From assembly GCA_900755865.1 (NCBI GenBank), contig CAAEHZ010000025.1, positions 1 to 9,061 of the forward strand: DNA of 9,061 nt, given 5' to 3'. Below the pieces are notes generated by a model that was given only the letters and a program-made list of their open reading frames with translations, did no database searches and was not told the DNA's origin. This document shows, piece by piece, positions 1 through 7,760 of the stretch (within the stretch, counting starts at the first letter, position 1; the number at the start of each line of letters is the position of its first letter). The DNA is from Lachnospiraceae bacterium (GTDB lineage: Bacteria > Bacillota > Clostridia > Lachnospirales > Lachnospiraceae). A program made the position numbers and the translations under genes.

Positions 1-12
1 ATAAAAAGTATA

Positions 13-29
13 AAAAACATCAAGTTTTT
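13..29 (-). terminator. Weak AT-rich hairpin after the protease gene
   Basis: On the minus strand, four bases after the protease stop codon, AAAAAC and GTTTTT can pair around a TTGAT loop, followed by the T-rich tract TATACTTTTTAT. The stem has only one G-C pair, so it is a poor intrinsic terminator by itself. It is the only candidate for the operon end in view, and the true terminator may lie beyond the left edge of the window. Confidence 0.22.
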
Positions 30-33
30 ATTG

Positions 34-990
34 TTAATCTGTCAACAATCTCCGGATATTTATCATCCCCCATCCCTGCTGATTCCAGGGAATACCGAGG
101 TTTGTGGCTGTATACTTCATTTTCTGCTGACAGGTCTCATTCGTCATAAGAGGATATTTTTGTAATGCCAGTGCTGCCGCCCCCGCCACAATAGGCGCTG
201 CCATGGAGGTTCCGCTTTTGGGGATATACGCGTCCTGCAGCCTGCCATTTTTATAGTACCATTCCCGGTTGCAGGACAGGACGTCCGTGCCCGGTGCAAC
301 CAAATCCGGCTTTCTGCCCTTCCCTCCTGCCGCTCCTCTCCCGGAGTACAGGGCACATCTGTTTTTATCATTTCCGTAAAATCTGCCGTCATGGCAGCCC
401 ACAGTGAGAATATCCCCGGATTTTCCCACCGCTGATATACTATTCTCCGCCGGGCCCTTGTTGCCCGCTGCACATACCACCAATATGCCCGCCCGGCAGA
501 CCTCTCCTGTTTTTTCCGCCAGCAGTTCTTCCCTTCTGGAATCCCGGAGTTCCCCGATTCCCACAGACAGATTCAAAATCCGGATGGCATATTTTTCCCG
601 CACGGAAAGTATCCAGTCCATCGCTTCCAAAAGAGATTCTGCTTCCCCCTCTCCCTTATCATCCAGCACCTTGCCCACAATCAGCTGCGCACCGGGGGCA
701 ATCCCTCTGTAGCGCCCTCCCGATGCCAGTCCGCTTCCGCAAAGGATTCCGCAGACATGGGTTCCATGTCCGTTGTCATCAAAGGGACTGTCTGCCCCGC
801 TCTGATTCCTGCTCTTTGAAAAATCCCGGAATCCGGCTATTTTCCCTGCCAGATCCGGATGTCTGGAAACACCGCTGTCCAGTACGGCTATGGTAATACC
901 CGCTCCCTGGTTTTTCTCTTCCCCAAATATATCTTCAATCTGTTTTCTGACCCTCTGCATAATAAAATCCGGCATACTTTTTTCTATCAT
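34..990 (-). CDS. Subtilisin-like serine peptidase (S8 family), no signal peptide
   Basis: This is a subtilase that cleaves peptide bonds with an Asp-His-Ser triad. Visible catalytic sites are D38 (AVLDSGV), H75 (DNGHGTHVCGI), the oxyanion asparagine N177 (CAAGNKGP) and S262 (SGTSMAAP), all intact and in family order. The 318-residue length is close to that of Bacillus intracellular subtilisins (about 320). There is no hydrophobic N-terminal segment, no pro-domain of the secreted type, no membrane segment and no sorting signal; only about 30 polar residues precede the catalytic core. Eight or so cysteines are scattered through it, which fits a reducing cytoplasm. The LIPY-type inhibitory pro-motif of classical intracellular subtilisins was not recognised. 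It is the last gene of the cluster and starts 13 bases after the stop of the upstream leucine-rich-repeat gene. No clear ribosome binding site precedes the ATG at 990, so translational coupling is likely; in-frame ATGs at codons 6 and 11 are alternatives with equally weak sites. The family is certain. The substrate, and whether it acts on the neighbouring surface proteins, cannot be told. Confidence 0.93.
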   Translation of the reverse strand: MIEKSMPDFIMQRVRKQIEDIFGEEKNQGAGITIAVLDSGVSRHPDLAGKIAGFRDFSKSRNQSGADSPFDDNGHGTHVCGILCGSGLASGGRYRGIAPGAQLIVGKVLDDKGEGEAESLLEAMDWILSVREKYAIRILNLSVGIGELRDSRREELLAEKTGEVCRAGILVVCAAGNKGPAENSISAVGKSGDILTVGCHDGRFYGNDKNRCALYSGRGAAGGKGRKPDLVAPGTDVLSCNREWYYKNGRLQDAYIPKSGTSMAAPIVAGAAALALQKYPLMTNETCQQKMKYTATNLGIPWNQQGWGMINIRRLLTD

Positions 991-1003
991 ATGCCGGATA
1001 AAA

Positions 1004-2944
1004 TCATTGGTTATTCATTTTACTGTAAATTCCAAAACTGGAAACTCTGTTTGTCCGGATACGAAGCGCTTCTTTTCCATTTACTGTAACCTGTTCCGCG
1101 AATACGCCTTCTAACTGTCCGTTTCTGTCCAGCGTAACTACCTGCAGTTCTTTTCCCGCCAGCGTTTCCGGCAGGGGAACGGTTATGGAAAGAGCCTGAT
1201 TTCCCAGCCTTTCTACAGGTATCCCGCTTTCATCCGTCAGCGTTACCTCAAAGGCTGTAAAATCCGTCGGCATTTCTCCCTGCATTGCCCGCCTCCAGGC
1301 ATCTGCAAAGCTGTCTGTTCCAGTACTTTCCACCGTCAGGAAATAATCTGTATCTACCCCCGTAAGAGCTGCCTCAACACCCTCCATGCCGGAAACCAAA
1401 ATACTGCCGCTTCCCTTCTGCTCTACACCTCTGCAGGCTCCGTTAGAAAGTCTTGTTGCCGTAGTTTCATAGGTTTTCTCAGGCATCTTACCGGCATAGC
1501 TTACCGTTACTCCCTCAAAGGCTAAAAGCCCCTCTTCTTTTACGGTATCCGGTACTTCAATCACTGCATTGACTGCTCCCTTAAAGGCTCTGTCCTTTAT
1601 CTGTTCCAGCCCCGCATTGCACTGTACCTTCCGGATGCCGGTGCAATCCTCAAAGGCAGCCTCGCCGATAATCCGCAGACTGGCAGGGAAAATGACCTCC
1701 TCTATCTCACTGTGTCTGGCAAAAACCTCCGCCCCAATCACCCGCACTCCGTCAGGGATTGTCACAACAGAAGTATTTCCCTTATATGCTACCAGCACCT
1801 CGCCGCTTATCAGGAAAGCATCTCCTGAGCTGTTTCTGAATCGTTCCACCCAGGCGCTTTTCTCAAACGCCTTCGGCTCCACCGTTTCTATGGTAGAAGG
1901 CAGTTGAACCTCATCCAGCTCATCGCAGTGGTAAAAGGCTCCATAGCCGATTTTTACAGTGCCCTCCGGAATGACTACCTTCCTGATGCTGCTTCTGGCA
2001 AAGGAAAATTCACCGATTTCCGTAATACCTCCCGGCAGGCTGACCTGTTCCAGGGCTCTGCTTTTATAGTAAGCCTGGTCTGCCACTGTTTTTCCGTCTA
2101 CAATGGTATATTTTGCAATAGAGGTTGCAGCATTTTTCCGGGAAGTATCCTGACTGTTTTCTGAACTGCCGCTGTCCCCGGAGGCTTCTGATACCTGACT
2201 GCCGTCCAGTGTTTCCAGCCCTGAAGCATTCGTCAGAATGACTGCCCTGTTGCCTACTACATTGCTGCTTCCCACCAGCTTTCCCGTGCTCTGTGCCGGA
2301 GAGGGCGTTACCGTGGGCTGTGGTGTTACCGTGGGTACAGGGGTTGCAGCCGGTGTCTGGCTGCTGTCATATCCCGGCATGCTTTTCTGCTTTTCATAAA
2401 AGCTCCGGGCATAATTCCATGCCACGCTTCCCTCTGTGGCATGAATGGTAAGCCGGGCGCAGCCCTCAAAGGCATCCTCCGCTATCTGCACCGTTTCCAC
2501 CGGAATCGTTATACTCTCAAAATTGGTACAATCTCCGAATGCCTGGGCACCAATGGAAGTCACATTGGAGGGAATCGTCATTTCCTTTAATCCCGTACAG
2601 CCGGCAAAGGCATATTCCCCGATTTCCGTCAGTCCCTTTCCCAGAGTTACCGTACTTAAATTATTACAATTCCAGAAAGCATAGGCATCTATCCGCTTGA
2701 CAGATGCCGGTAATGTCACCTTTTCCACACTGCTCTGGTTTTCAAAGGCACTCTCCCCGATGATTTCCACCGTATCCGGAACCGTTACATTTTTTTCTTT
2801 TCCTGTATATTTTACCAGTGTGCTTCCCTCTATGACAAAATCGGAAGCAGATGACGCCGCATCTGCTTCCGATACAGGAAGCGCCATGATAATCATTGCC
2901 ACAACAGCCAGCAATGCACTGCATAACCGCTTTCTTTTTCTCAT
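1004..2944 (-). CDS. Secreted BspA-type leucine-rich-repeat protein without wall anchor
   Basis: The protein has 646 residues. A basic start (MRKRKR), a hydrophobic stretch (about 8-23) and a likely cleavage after A29 (SEADA/ASS) form a Sec signal peptide. A first BspA/LRR_5 block covers about 36-170, with repeats of the form IGxxAFxxCxxLxxVxIPxxVxxI. A linker at about 193-221 is rich in TP (TPVPTVTPQP), then a polar serine-rich stretch leads to a second LRR_5 block at about 275-482. Both blocks contain a flap element of the type VIEGSTLVKYTGKEKNVTVP or LISGEVLVAYKGNTSVVTIP. The C-terminal part (about 532-641) resembles the domain just before the anchor of the neighbouring giant protein (SITVPLPETL here, SITLPLPDSL there; both end near a FGIYS/YVIYV strand). 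The protein then stops with no sorting motif or membrane segment, so it is probably released or held by other surface contacts. BspA repeats in other bacteria take part in binding to host or bacterial surfaces; binding here is inference. An AGGAAG site lies close upstream of the ATG, 24 bases after the preceding gene. Confidence 0.9.
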   Translation of the reverse strand: MRKRKRLCSALLAVVAMIIMALPVSEADAASSASDFVIEGSTLVKYTGKEKNVTVPDTVEIIGESAFENQSSVEKVTLPASVKRIDAYAFWNCNNLSTVTLGKGLTEIGEYAFAGCTGLKEMTIPSNVTSIGAQAFGDCTNFESITIPVETVQIAEDAFEGCARLTIHATEGSVAWNYARSFYEKQKSMPGYDSSQTPAATPVPTVTPQPTVTPSPAQSTGKLVGSSNVVGNRAVILTNASGLETLDGSQVSEASGDSGSSENSQDTSRKNAATSIAKYTIVDGKTVADQAYYKSRALEQVSLPGGITEIGEFSFARSSIRKVVIPEGTVKIGYGAFYHCDELDEVQLPSTIETVEPKAFEKSAWVERFRNSSGDAFLISGEVLVAYKGNTSVVTIPDGVRVIGAEVFARHSEIEEVIFPASLRIIGEAAFEDCTGIRKVQCNAGLEQIKDRAFKGAVNAVIEVPDTVKEEGLLAFEGVTVSYAGKMPEKTYETTATRLSNGACRGVEQKGSGSILVSGMEGVEAALTGVDTDYFLTVESTGTDSFADAWRRAMQGEMPTDFTAFEVTLTDESGIPVERLGNQALSITVPLPETLAGKELQVVTLDRNGQLEGVFAEQVTVNGKEALRIRTNRVSSFGIYSKMNNQ

Positions 2945-2968
2945 ATTCTTCCTTTTTCTTTCCTGAAC

Positions 2969-5900
2969 CTAAACTGCCCTGGCCTTTACCTTCTTCTTTC
3001 TGGTATTATCCCTCTGCATAAAGAGTACAAAGGATACACAGGCAAGGCCGATGGATAAGAACCACTTCGGATGGATACCATCACCGGTCTTCGGCGTATT
3101 ATCCGATATTGTACCGGAAGAAAGATTTGCCGTATCCACATAAATCACATAGGGTGAAAAATGCTCTGCCACAAAGGTCACGCAGGATACTCCGTTTATG
3201 GTAGTAAATTTCGGATTCAGCTTGTCCAGCCTGTCGTTTACAACACCTGCCACCTTATTATTTCCGGCATAGGTAATCAGAGAATCCGGCAGAGGCAGGG
3301 TGATGCTGACAGAAAGCCCTGTGGTATCCGTAATCTTATTGGTACCTGTGGAATCATACAGGGAAATATCCATCGGGAAATACTTGATATTGGTTACATT
3401 CCCATATTCTGCCATCAAAGCCTTCAGTACCGCCTCTGAGGCTGCACTGCTCTCTGTAATTTTAATGGTAAAGTTATCAGAAGAACCGTTTACTGTTGCG
3501 GATACCACGCCTGTATTGGACAGACCGTTCTTGTCAATTACTACTGTTGTACCGCTCTTCTTCACTGTTCCGCTGTTTGTGCCGGGACGCTTCGTACCGT
3601 TGGAGGTATTATTTCCGCTGGCTGTGGAACTGCTTCCATTTGTTGAAGAACTGCTCTTCTTCACATAATTTGCCGTTACCGTTACGTTGGTTTCCGGCAT
3701 GGTAATGATGGTTGCAGAAAGCACTGTACTTGCAATCTTCGTTGTGGAAGGTGTTATCGTCCAGCTGCTGAACTCCATACCGCTTGCCGGGTTATTTGCC
3801 ACAATAATCGGCTGTGCTCCCGCAACATAGCTTCCGGAACCGCTTCCGTTTACAACTGTCAGAGTATAGGTTGTGGAAGAAGTACCGTTATTGTTGCTGT
3901 TGTTGCTGTTACTGGTACCCGTAGGAGTCGGGGTGGGAGTTGCTGTTGTTGTTCCACCGTTATTATTACCGGAACTCCCCTCCGTATACTGGGCATAGGT
4001 ATCTGTATCCTTTGTAATATTCGTCAGTGCCGGACGCCAGCCGGCAAATGTCTTTCCAGTTACCGCAGGTCCCGTAATATTCGGAGCATCCTCTCCGTAT
4101 TTTACCTTTGCCGTATAAATTACACTGTCATCAATGGCGATATAACGGACTACATACTCTCCCGCCTCCAGCTTCTCATAGACAGCCTTGGTGGTAAAGT
4201 TCTCTGTGACATTCGTCAGGGCACGGTCCCAGCCGGTAAACATATAGCCCTCTCTGGTAGGATCCTTGGGCGCCAGCTCCGTAGCATCCCCGCCCGCTTC
4301 TACCAGAACAGTCTTTAAAACCGTGTCATTATAATCCGTAAAGGTTACTCTGTACTTGCCGTAATCATCAGGAGGTGTTATATACTGTGCAAAACAGGTG
4401 GTATCTGCGCTGATTTCATGATAATCAGGGTCCCATGCACTGAAAATGTATCCTGTCTTTCCCGCAGGCTCCGGCGGTGTTGCATCCTTGCCCTCCTCTA
4501 CGGTTTCCGTCTTTACAATGGCATTTTTGCCAAGTTCTTCATTCCAGTCATAGAAGGTTACTTCATAATAATTGGTTCTCTTCATATATGTAATGTCGTA
4601 ACCATTCTGCCGTCCCCACTGATCCATATAGCTTCCCTCGGTAACACAGAGGGTGATATCGCTCTTGTCTACTGTTGTCATATCCGCAAAGCTGTTGGAA
4701 GAAATAACAGATACTGCGGGAACCTCAATATACTGCGCCGCACTGTTCTTAAAGGCATAATCCGCAATTGTCATACAGGTGGAGGGCAGCTTTACGGAAT
4801 TTAAGTTTGCCGTATCCGCAAAGGTCAGGGCAGGCACTGCGACAATCATGGAAGTAGACAAATCTACCTCCTTTACACCGGTTCCCGCAAAAGCCTCAGA
4901 CTCCAGCTCCGTGATGCCGGACAATTCGGAAGCCCGGACATATTTGCCGCTCTTTCCTTCCAGACATTCAATCAGCTTTACCTTTACCCCGTCAACGGTT
5001 CCGTAAATCATGGAATTTTCGTAGGTAAAGTAAGGACTGTTCTGGAAATTGATGCTGGCAATACCGTTTGTATCCTTTCCCATCTCCGTACAGCCTGCGA
5101 AGGGTCTTACCCCCAGAGAGGTTGTGGTGGGCGGAATAGATACGCTTGTCAGTGCAGTACAGTTTTCAAAGGCATGGTCGCCAATGCTCTGATTATTTCC
5201 TGTAATTTCCACTGCTGTCAGGGCTGTACAGTCCTTGAAGGCCTCTGCTGCAATGGTTGCCACATCACTGTACAGATAAACAGAGCCAAGGGTTTTTGAG
5301 CCTGCAAAATCTTCCGCTCCGATTTCCTTTAATCCATAGGAGGTCACTGCCTTGGGGTCTGTATAGGAAGCATTCAAATCCTGTGTTTCCTTATCCAGAT
5401 ACAGTCCCTTTAAAATATCGTCCACACCATCTGGAATCACAAGATTTCTTGCGGCATCCATAACTGCCACCTGATTCTCGGAACGCATTGCCTCCGCCGT
5501 GGTAGGTGCTGTCTTTGCCGCTGTTTCCAGTTCATCCGTAATATAGGCATAATTTGCCTTGGTATACTTTGTATTTGTTCCCAAATCAGAAAGCACAGGG
5601 AAATCCACCAGAGTACTCTTTCCGACTCCTGTAGAATCATCCACCACATACTTTACTTCCAGATTTCTCGGCCAGCCGCTGTAATAGGTAATATAGCTTT
5701 CCTTCTGGCTGCTGTTGTTGTATCTTCCGCTGCTGCTCATGGCATAGTTAAAGGGCGCGGATTCGGGAGAAATTTCTCCTGTAAAATGCAGTTGAACTGT
5801 AGGCAGGTTGTCTGCTCCGGTCATATTTCCCTTTGTTGTACAGCCTAACTCATGTCCGGAATTTTCCTGGGTCTTAAATGCCTCTGCTCCGATGGACAAA

Positions 5901-7756
5901 TCAGAGGATTTGAAAATTACATTTTCCAGATTATGACAGCCCTTAAAAGCATCTGAACCGATACTCTTTACCGCTGCCGGAATGGTAACGGTTTCCAGAT
6001 AACAGTAATCCCGGAACAGACCGTCTGTAATCGCTGTAATGCCATAAGGTCCAATCTTATTCGGAATCACAAGATTCGTCACGTTTCCGTTGGGCACCTT
6101 GCCAATCAGCGTTCCCGAAGAATTTACCATATAAGTCATGGAAGGAGAACCACTGCCGTCTGTGGAGGCATCCACTGTCAGCTCATACTTGTCCTGCTTC
6201 TCGTACTGCCTCGTGTCAGAATTATACATTACATGGCTGAAGGCAATAAAATTCTTCTTCGCAGTCTGATACAGTGCAGAATTCGTTAGCCCTTCAAAAT
6301 AAAAGGAAACATCATCATTATCATCTGCAAGCTGCTCTCTGAACTTCTTAATGGAATACAGGCTGGTAGCATACCCGTTTCCTTCGGTAAAGGTCATGCT
6401 GCCATTCCATGCCGCAATCTTTTCCAGTGCAAAACAGCCCACAAAGGTGGAAATATCCAGTGTCTTGTCAAAGGAAGCAGGGAAGGTTACTGACTTTAAG
6501 CTGGAACAGTTCTTAAAGACATCCCAGCCCATTTCCTGTAACTGGTTGTTGGTACCACCGCTGCAAAGGTCAAAATCTGTCAAAGCAGAGCAGCCTTCAA
6601 AGGCGGAATCGCCGATGCTGGTAACGGAAATCGGCACGGTAAACTGTAACAGTGCGGAGCATCCTGCAAAGGCATGGTCGCCCAGCTTCTGAATCAGGTT
6701 TTCCACATTTAAGTTGACCTGCTCCAGACGCTGACAGTTCTGGAATGCAGAATTTCCGATAACACGCAGGTTATCTCCCAGGGTAATGCTCTTCAGGGCG
6801 CCGCAGCCATAGAAAGCATAGTTTCCAAGTCCCTGTAAGTTGGGACCTACATTCAAAGTCGAGAAGTTGGAGCAGTTATAGAAAACACCCTGCTCCGGAC
6901 TTGTAATCAGGTTGGCGGAAGCGTGCCACTGTCCGTCTGAGGACTGTTCCAGTGTCTGGTTTCCGATATAACGCACTGCTGCACCTGTCAGCCGCTGATA
7001 ATTCTGGTCGTAAACCGTATTGGTATATCCCACAAAATTCCCTGTGGTCTGGGAATCCACCGTTGTGGTATCCCCGATTGTCTTTCTCACCGTTACATTA
7101 TCATACAAATCCACCAGTGTCGGGGAGGATGAGGTATCTGACTGATAATAGATTCTTTCGTTTCCAAGCCCTTCCCAGGCGGAAGCGGTATCTGTTCCGC
7201 AGGGATATAACTGGTGATGCTCCGTTGTTGTAGTATAAACAACCTCTGTATCTGCAACCCCGTTCACTACTTCCTTCTTTGTTTCCGTTGTCACAGAGGT
7301 TGTGATATTGTCGTAAAACAGGAAATTACCGCTTCTTCCTACGGCAACATAACCCTTGTCCGTACCTTCATTGGTGTTGTACTGCTTGTAGGCATCCACC
7401 TCTCCCGGAATCGTCAGGGTCTGGTTTTCCAGAATGGTACTCTTGTTAAAGCCAAGCAGAATCGCTATGTATTCATTTCCGGACTGCACATAGGCAAACT
7501 GATAAGCCCGGTCTGCCGTTGTATAAACAGGCGCTGATTCCGGCACCTTGGGAATAATGGAGGTCATATAGGAATCGTCCACCGTAACACTTTTTCCGCT
7601 CCGGGGAATATTCACATCTCCCACCGTCTGAGGGGAAGCCTGCAGTCCTTCCGTGGGAATTGCCGCCACCACAAGAGCTGATATCAGGAACAGCGTTCCC
7701 AGTGTCTTTCTGACCGATTTTTTTAATCTTCTTGTTTTCTTCACAGCCTTAGCCAT
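2969..7756 (-). CDS. Giant sortase-anchored surface protein with BspA leucine-rich repeats and InlB-type B-repeats
   Basis: The protein has 1595 residues. A very basic start and a hydrophobic segment (about 18-33) form a Sec signal peptide, probably cut after A40 (GLQA/SPQ). Residues 41-288 are a Thr/Tyr/Asn-rich region I do not recognise. BspA/LRR_5 repeats fall in four blocks at about 289-452, 561-628, 771-893 and 945-1026, with repeats such as IGDSAFEGCSALT. Three InlB/Flg_new-type B-repeats follow (1063-1133, 1134-1199, 1200-1260), with GYxFxxWDxxxxxxxxxxTxxAxY cores. Next come a TPTPTPT/SN-rich linker (1261-1295), a divergent B-repeat-like domain (1296-1367), a second Ser/Asn linker, and a beta-type domain (about 1428-1541) shared with the next gene. 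The protein ends with the wall signal NTPKTG (1553-1558), a hydrophobic segment and a basic tail. It is likely a wall-bound adhesin or matrix protein, and the sortase encoded four bases upstream is its obvious anchoring enzyme. The start at 7756 is preferred over the in-frame ATG at 7822, because AAAGGAG sits 7 bases upstream of it and the longer form would overlap the sortase gene by 62 bases. Confidence 0.92.
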   Translation of the reverse strand: MAKAVKKTRRLKKSVRKTLGTLFLISALVVAAIPTEGLQASPQTVGDVNIPRSGKSVTVDDSYMTSIIPKVPESAPVYTTADRAYQFAYVQSGNEYIAILLGFNKSTILENQTLTIPGEVDAYKQYNTNEGTDKGYVAVGRSGNFLFYDNITTSVTTETKKEVVNGVADTEVVYTTTTEHHQLYPCGTDTASAWEGLGNERIYYQSDTSSSPTLVDLYDNVTVRKTIGDTTTVDSQTTGNFVGYTNTVYDQNYQRLTGAAVRYIGNQTLEQSSDGQWHASANLITSPEQGVFYNCSNFSTLNVGPNLQGLGNYAFYGCGALKSITLGDNLRVIGNSAFQNCQRLEQVNLNVENLIQKLGDHAFAGCSALLQFTVPISVTSIGDSAFEGCSALTDFDLCSGGTNNQLQEMGWDVFKNCSSLKSVTFPASFDKTLDISTFVGCFALEKIAAWNGSMTFTEGNGYATSLYSIKKFREQLADDNDDVSFYFEGLTNSALYQTAKKNFIAFSHVMYNSDTRQYEKQDKYELTVDASTDGSGSPSMTYMVNSSGTLIGKVPNGNVTNLVIPNKIGPYGITAITDGLFRDYCYLETVTIPAAVKSIGSDAFKGCHNLENVIFKSSDLSIGAEAFKTQENSGHELGCTTKGNMTGADNLPTVQLHFTGEISPESAPFNYAMSSSGRYNNSSQKESYITYYSGWPRNLEVKYVVDDSTGVGKSTLVDFPVLSDLGTNTKYTKANYAYITDELETAAKTAPTTAEAMRSENQVAVMDAARNLVIPDGVDDILKGLYLDKETQDLNASYTDPKAVTSYGLKEIGAEDFAGSKTLGSVYLYSDVATIAAEAFKDCTALTAVEITGNNQSIGDHAFENCTALTSVSIPPTTTSLGVRPFAGCTEMGKDTNGIASINFQNSPYFTYENSMIYGTVDGVKVKLIECLEGKSGKYVRASELSGITELESEAFAGTGVKEVDLSTSMIVAVPALTFADTANLNSVKLPSTCMTIADYAFKNSAAQYIEVPAVSVISSNSFADMTTVDKSDITLCVTEGSYMDQWGRQNGYDITYMKRTNYYEVTFYDWNEELGKNAIVKTETVEEGKDATPPEPAGKTGYIFSAWDPDYHEISADTTCFAQYITPPDDYGKYRVTFTDYNDTVLKTVLVEAGGDATELAPKDPTREGYMFTGWDRALTNVTENFTTKAVYEKLEAGEYVVRYIAIDDSVIYTAKVKYGEDAPNITGPAVTGKTFAGWRPALTNITKDTDTYAQYTEGSSGNNNGGTTTATPTPTPTGTSNSNNSNNNGTSSTTYTLTVVNGSGSGSYVAGAQPIIVANNPASGMEFSSWTITPSTTKIASTVLSATIITMPETNVTVTANYVKKSSSSTNGSSSTASGNNTSNGTKRPGTNSGTVKKSGTTVVIDKNGLSNTGVVSATVNGSSDNFTIKITESSAASEAVLKALMAEYGNVTNIKYFPMDISLYDSTGTNKITDTTGLSVSITLPLPDSLITYAGNNKVAGVVNDRLDKLNPKFTTINGVSCVTFVAEHFSPYVIYVDTANLSSGTISDNTPKTGDGIHPKWFLSIGLACVSFVLFMQRDNTRKKKVKARAV
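2972..3100 (-). other. Cell-wall sorting signal (NTPKTG) of the giant surface protein
   Basis: This stretch encodes residues 1553-1595 of the giant protein: the motif NTPKTGD, a hydrophobic run (WFLSIGLACVSFVLFM) and a tail rich in Arg and Lys (RDNTRKKKVKARAV). This is the standard three-part layout of a sortase substrate. The position occupied by Leu in LPXTG is Thr here. PKTG-type signals paired with class B sortases are known in Clostridia such as Clostridioides difficile, so recognition by the adjacent class B enzyme is a sound inference. Confidence 0.88.
3977..4570 (-). repeat. Three tandem InlB-type B-repeat modules within the giant gene
   Basis: Three tandem protein-level repeats of 71, 66 and 61 residues (1063-1133, 1134-1199, 1200-1260) are encoded here. 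Each opens with a strand of the form YEVTFYD, KYRVTFTD or YVVRYIA, carries VxxGxDAxxxxxxxxxGxxFxxW in the middle, and closes with a (T/F)xAxY strand (CFAQY, TKAVY, TYAQY). This is the Listeria-Bacteroides (Flg_new/InlB B) repeat pattern, usually a stalk that carries the binding domain away from the wall. The first copy is longer because of an EELGKNA insertion. At DNA level the copies have diverged, so recent duplication is not suggested. Confidence 0.82.
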
Positions 7757-7760
7757 TTTC

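Noticed and set aside
1560..2840. Recurrent short TCAAAGGC/GCAAAGGC motifs that could suggest a repeat array or CRISPR.
   Set aside because: They fall at the coding periodicity of the BspA repeats (about 23 residues) and vary in spacing and flanks; no identical repeat and unique spacer pattern exists.
2945..2968. Terminator or promoter between the two leucine-rich-repeat genes.
   Set aside because: The 24-base gap holds only purine-rich ribosome-binding sequence and no hairpin or promoter boxes.
5167..6682. Identical 16-mer CAAAGGCATGGTCGCC at 5167-5182 and 6667-6682, exactly 1500 bases apart.
   Set aside because: Both copies encode the repeat core GDHAF in the same frame. The flanks have diverged, so it is part of the leucine-rich-repeat consensus and the round distance is coincidence.
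7640..7756. Twin-arginine (Tat) signal on the giant protein (KKTRRLKKS).
   Set aside because: The arginine pair is not followed by the S/T-RR-x-F-L-K pattern, and repeat proteins of this type use the Sec route; a sortase substrate also needs Sec.
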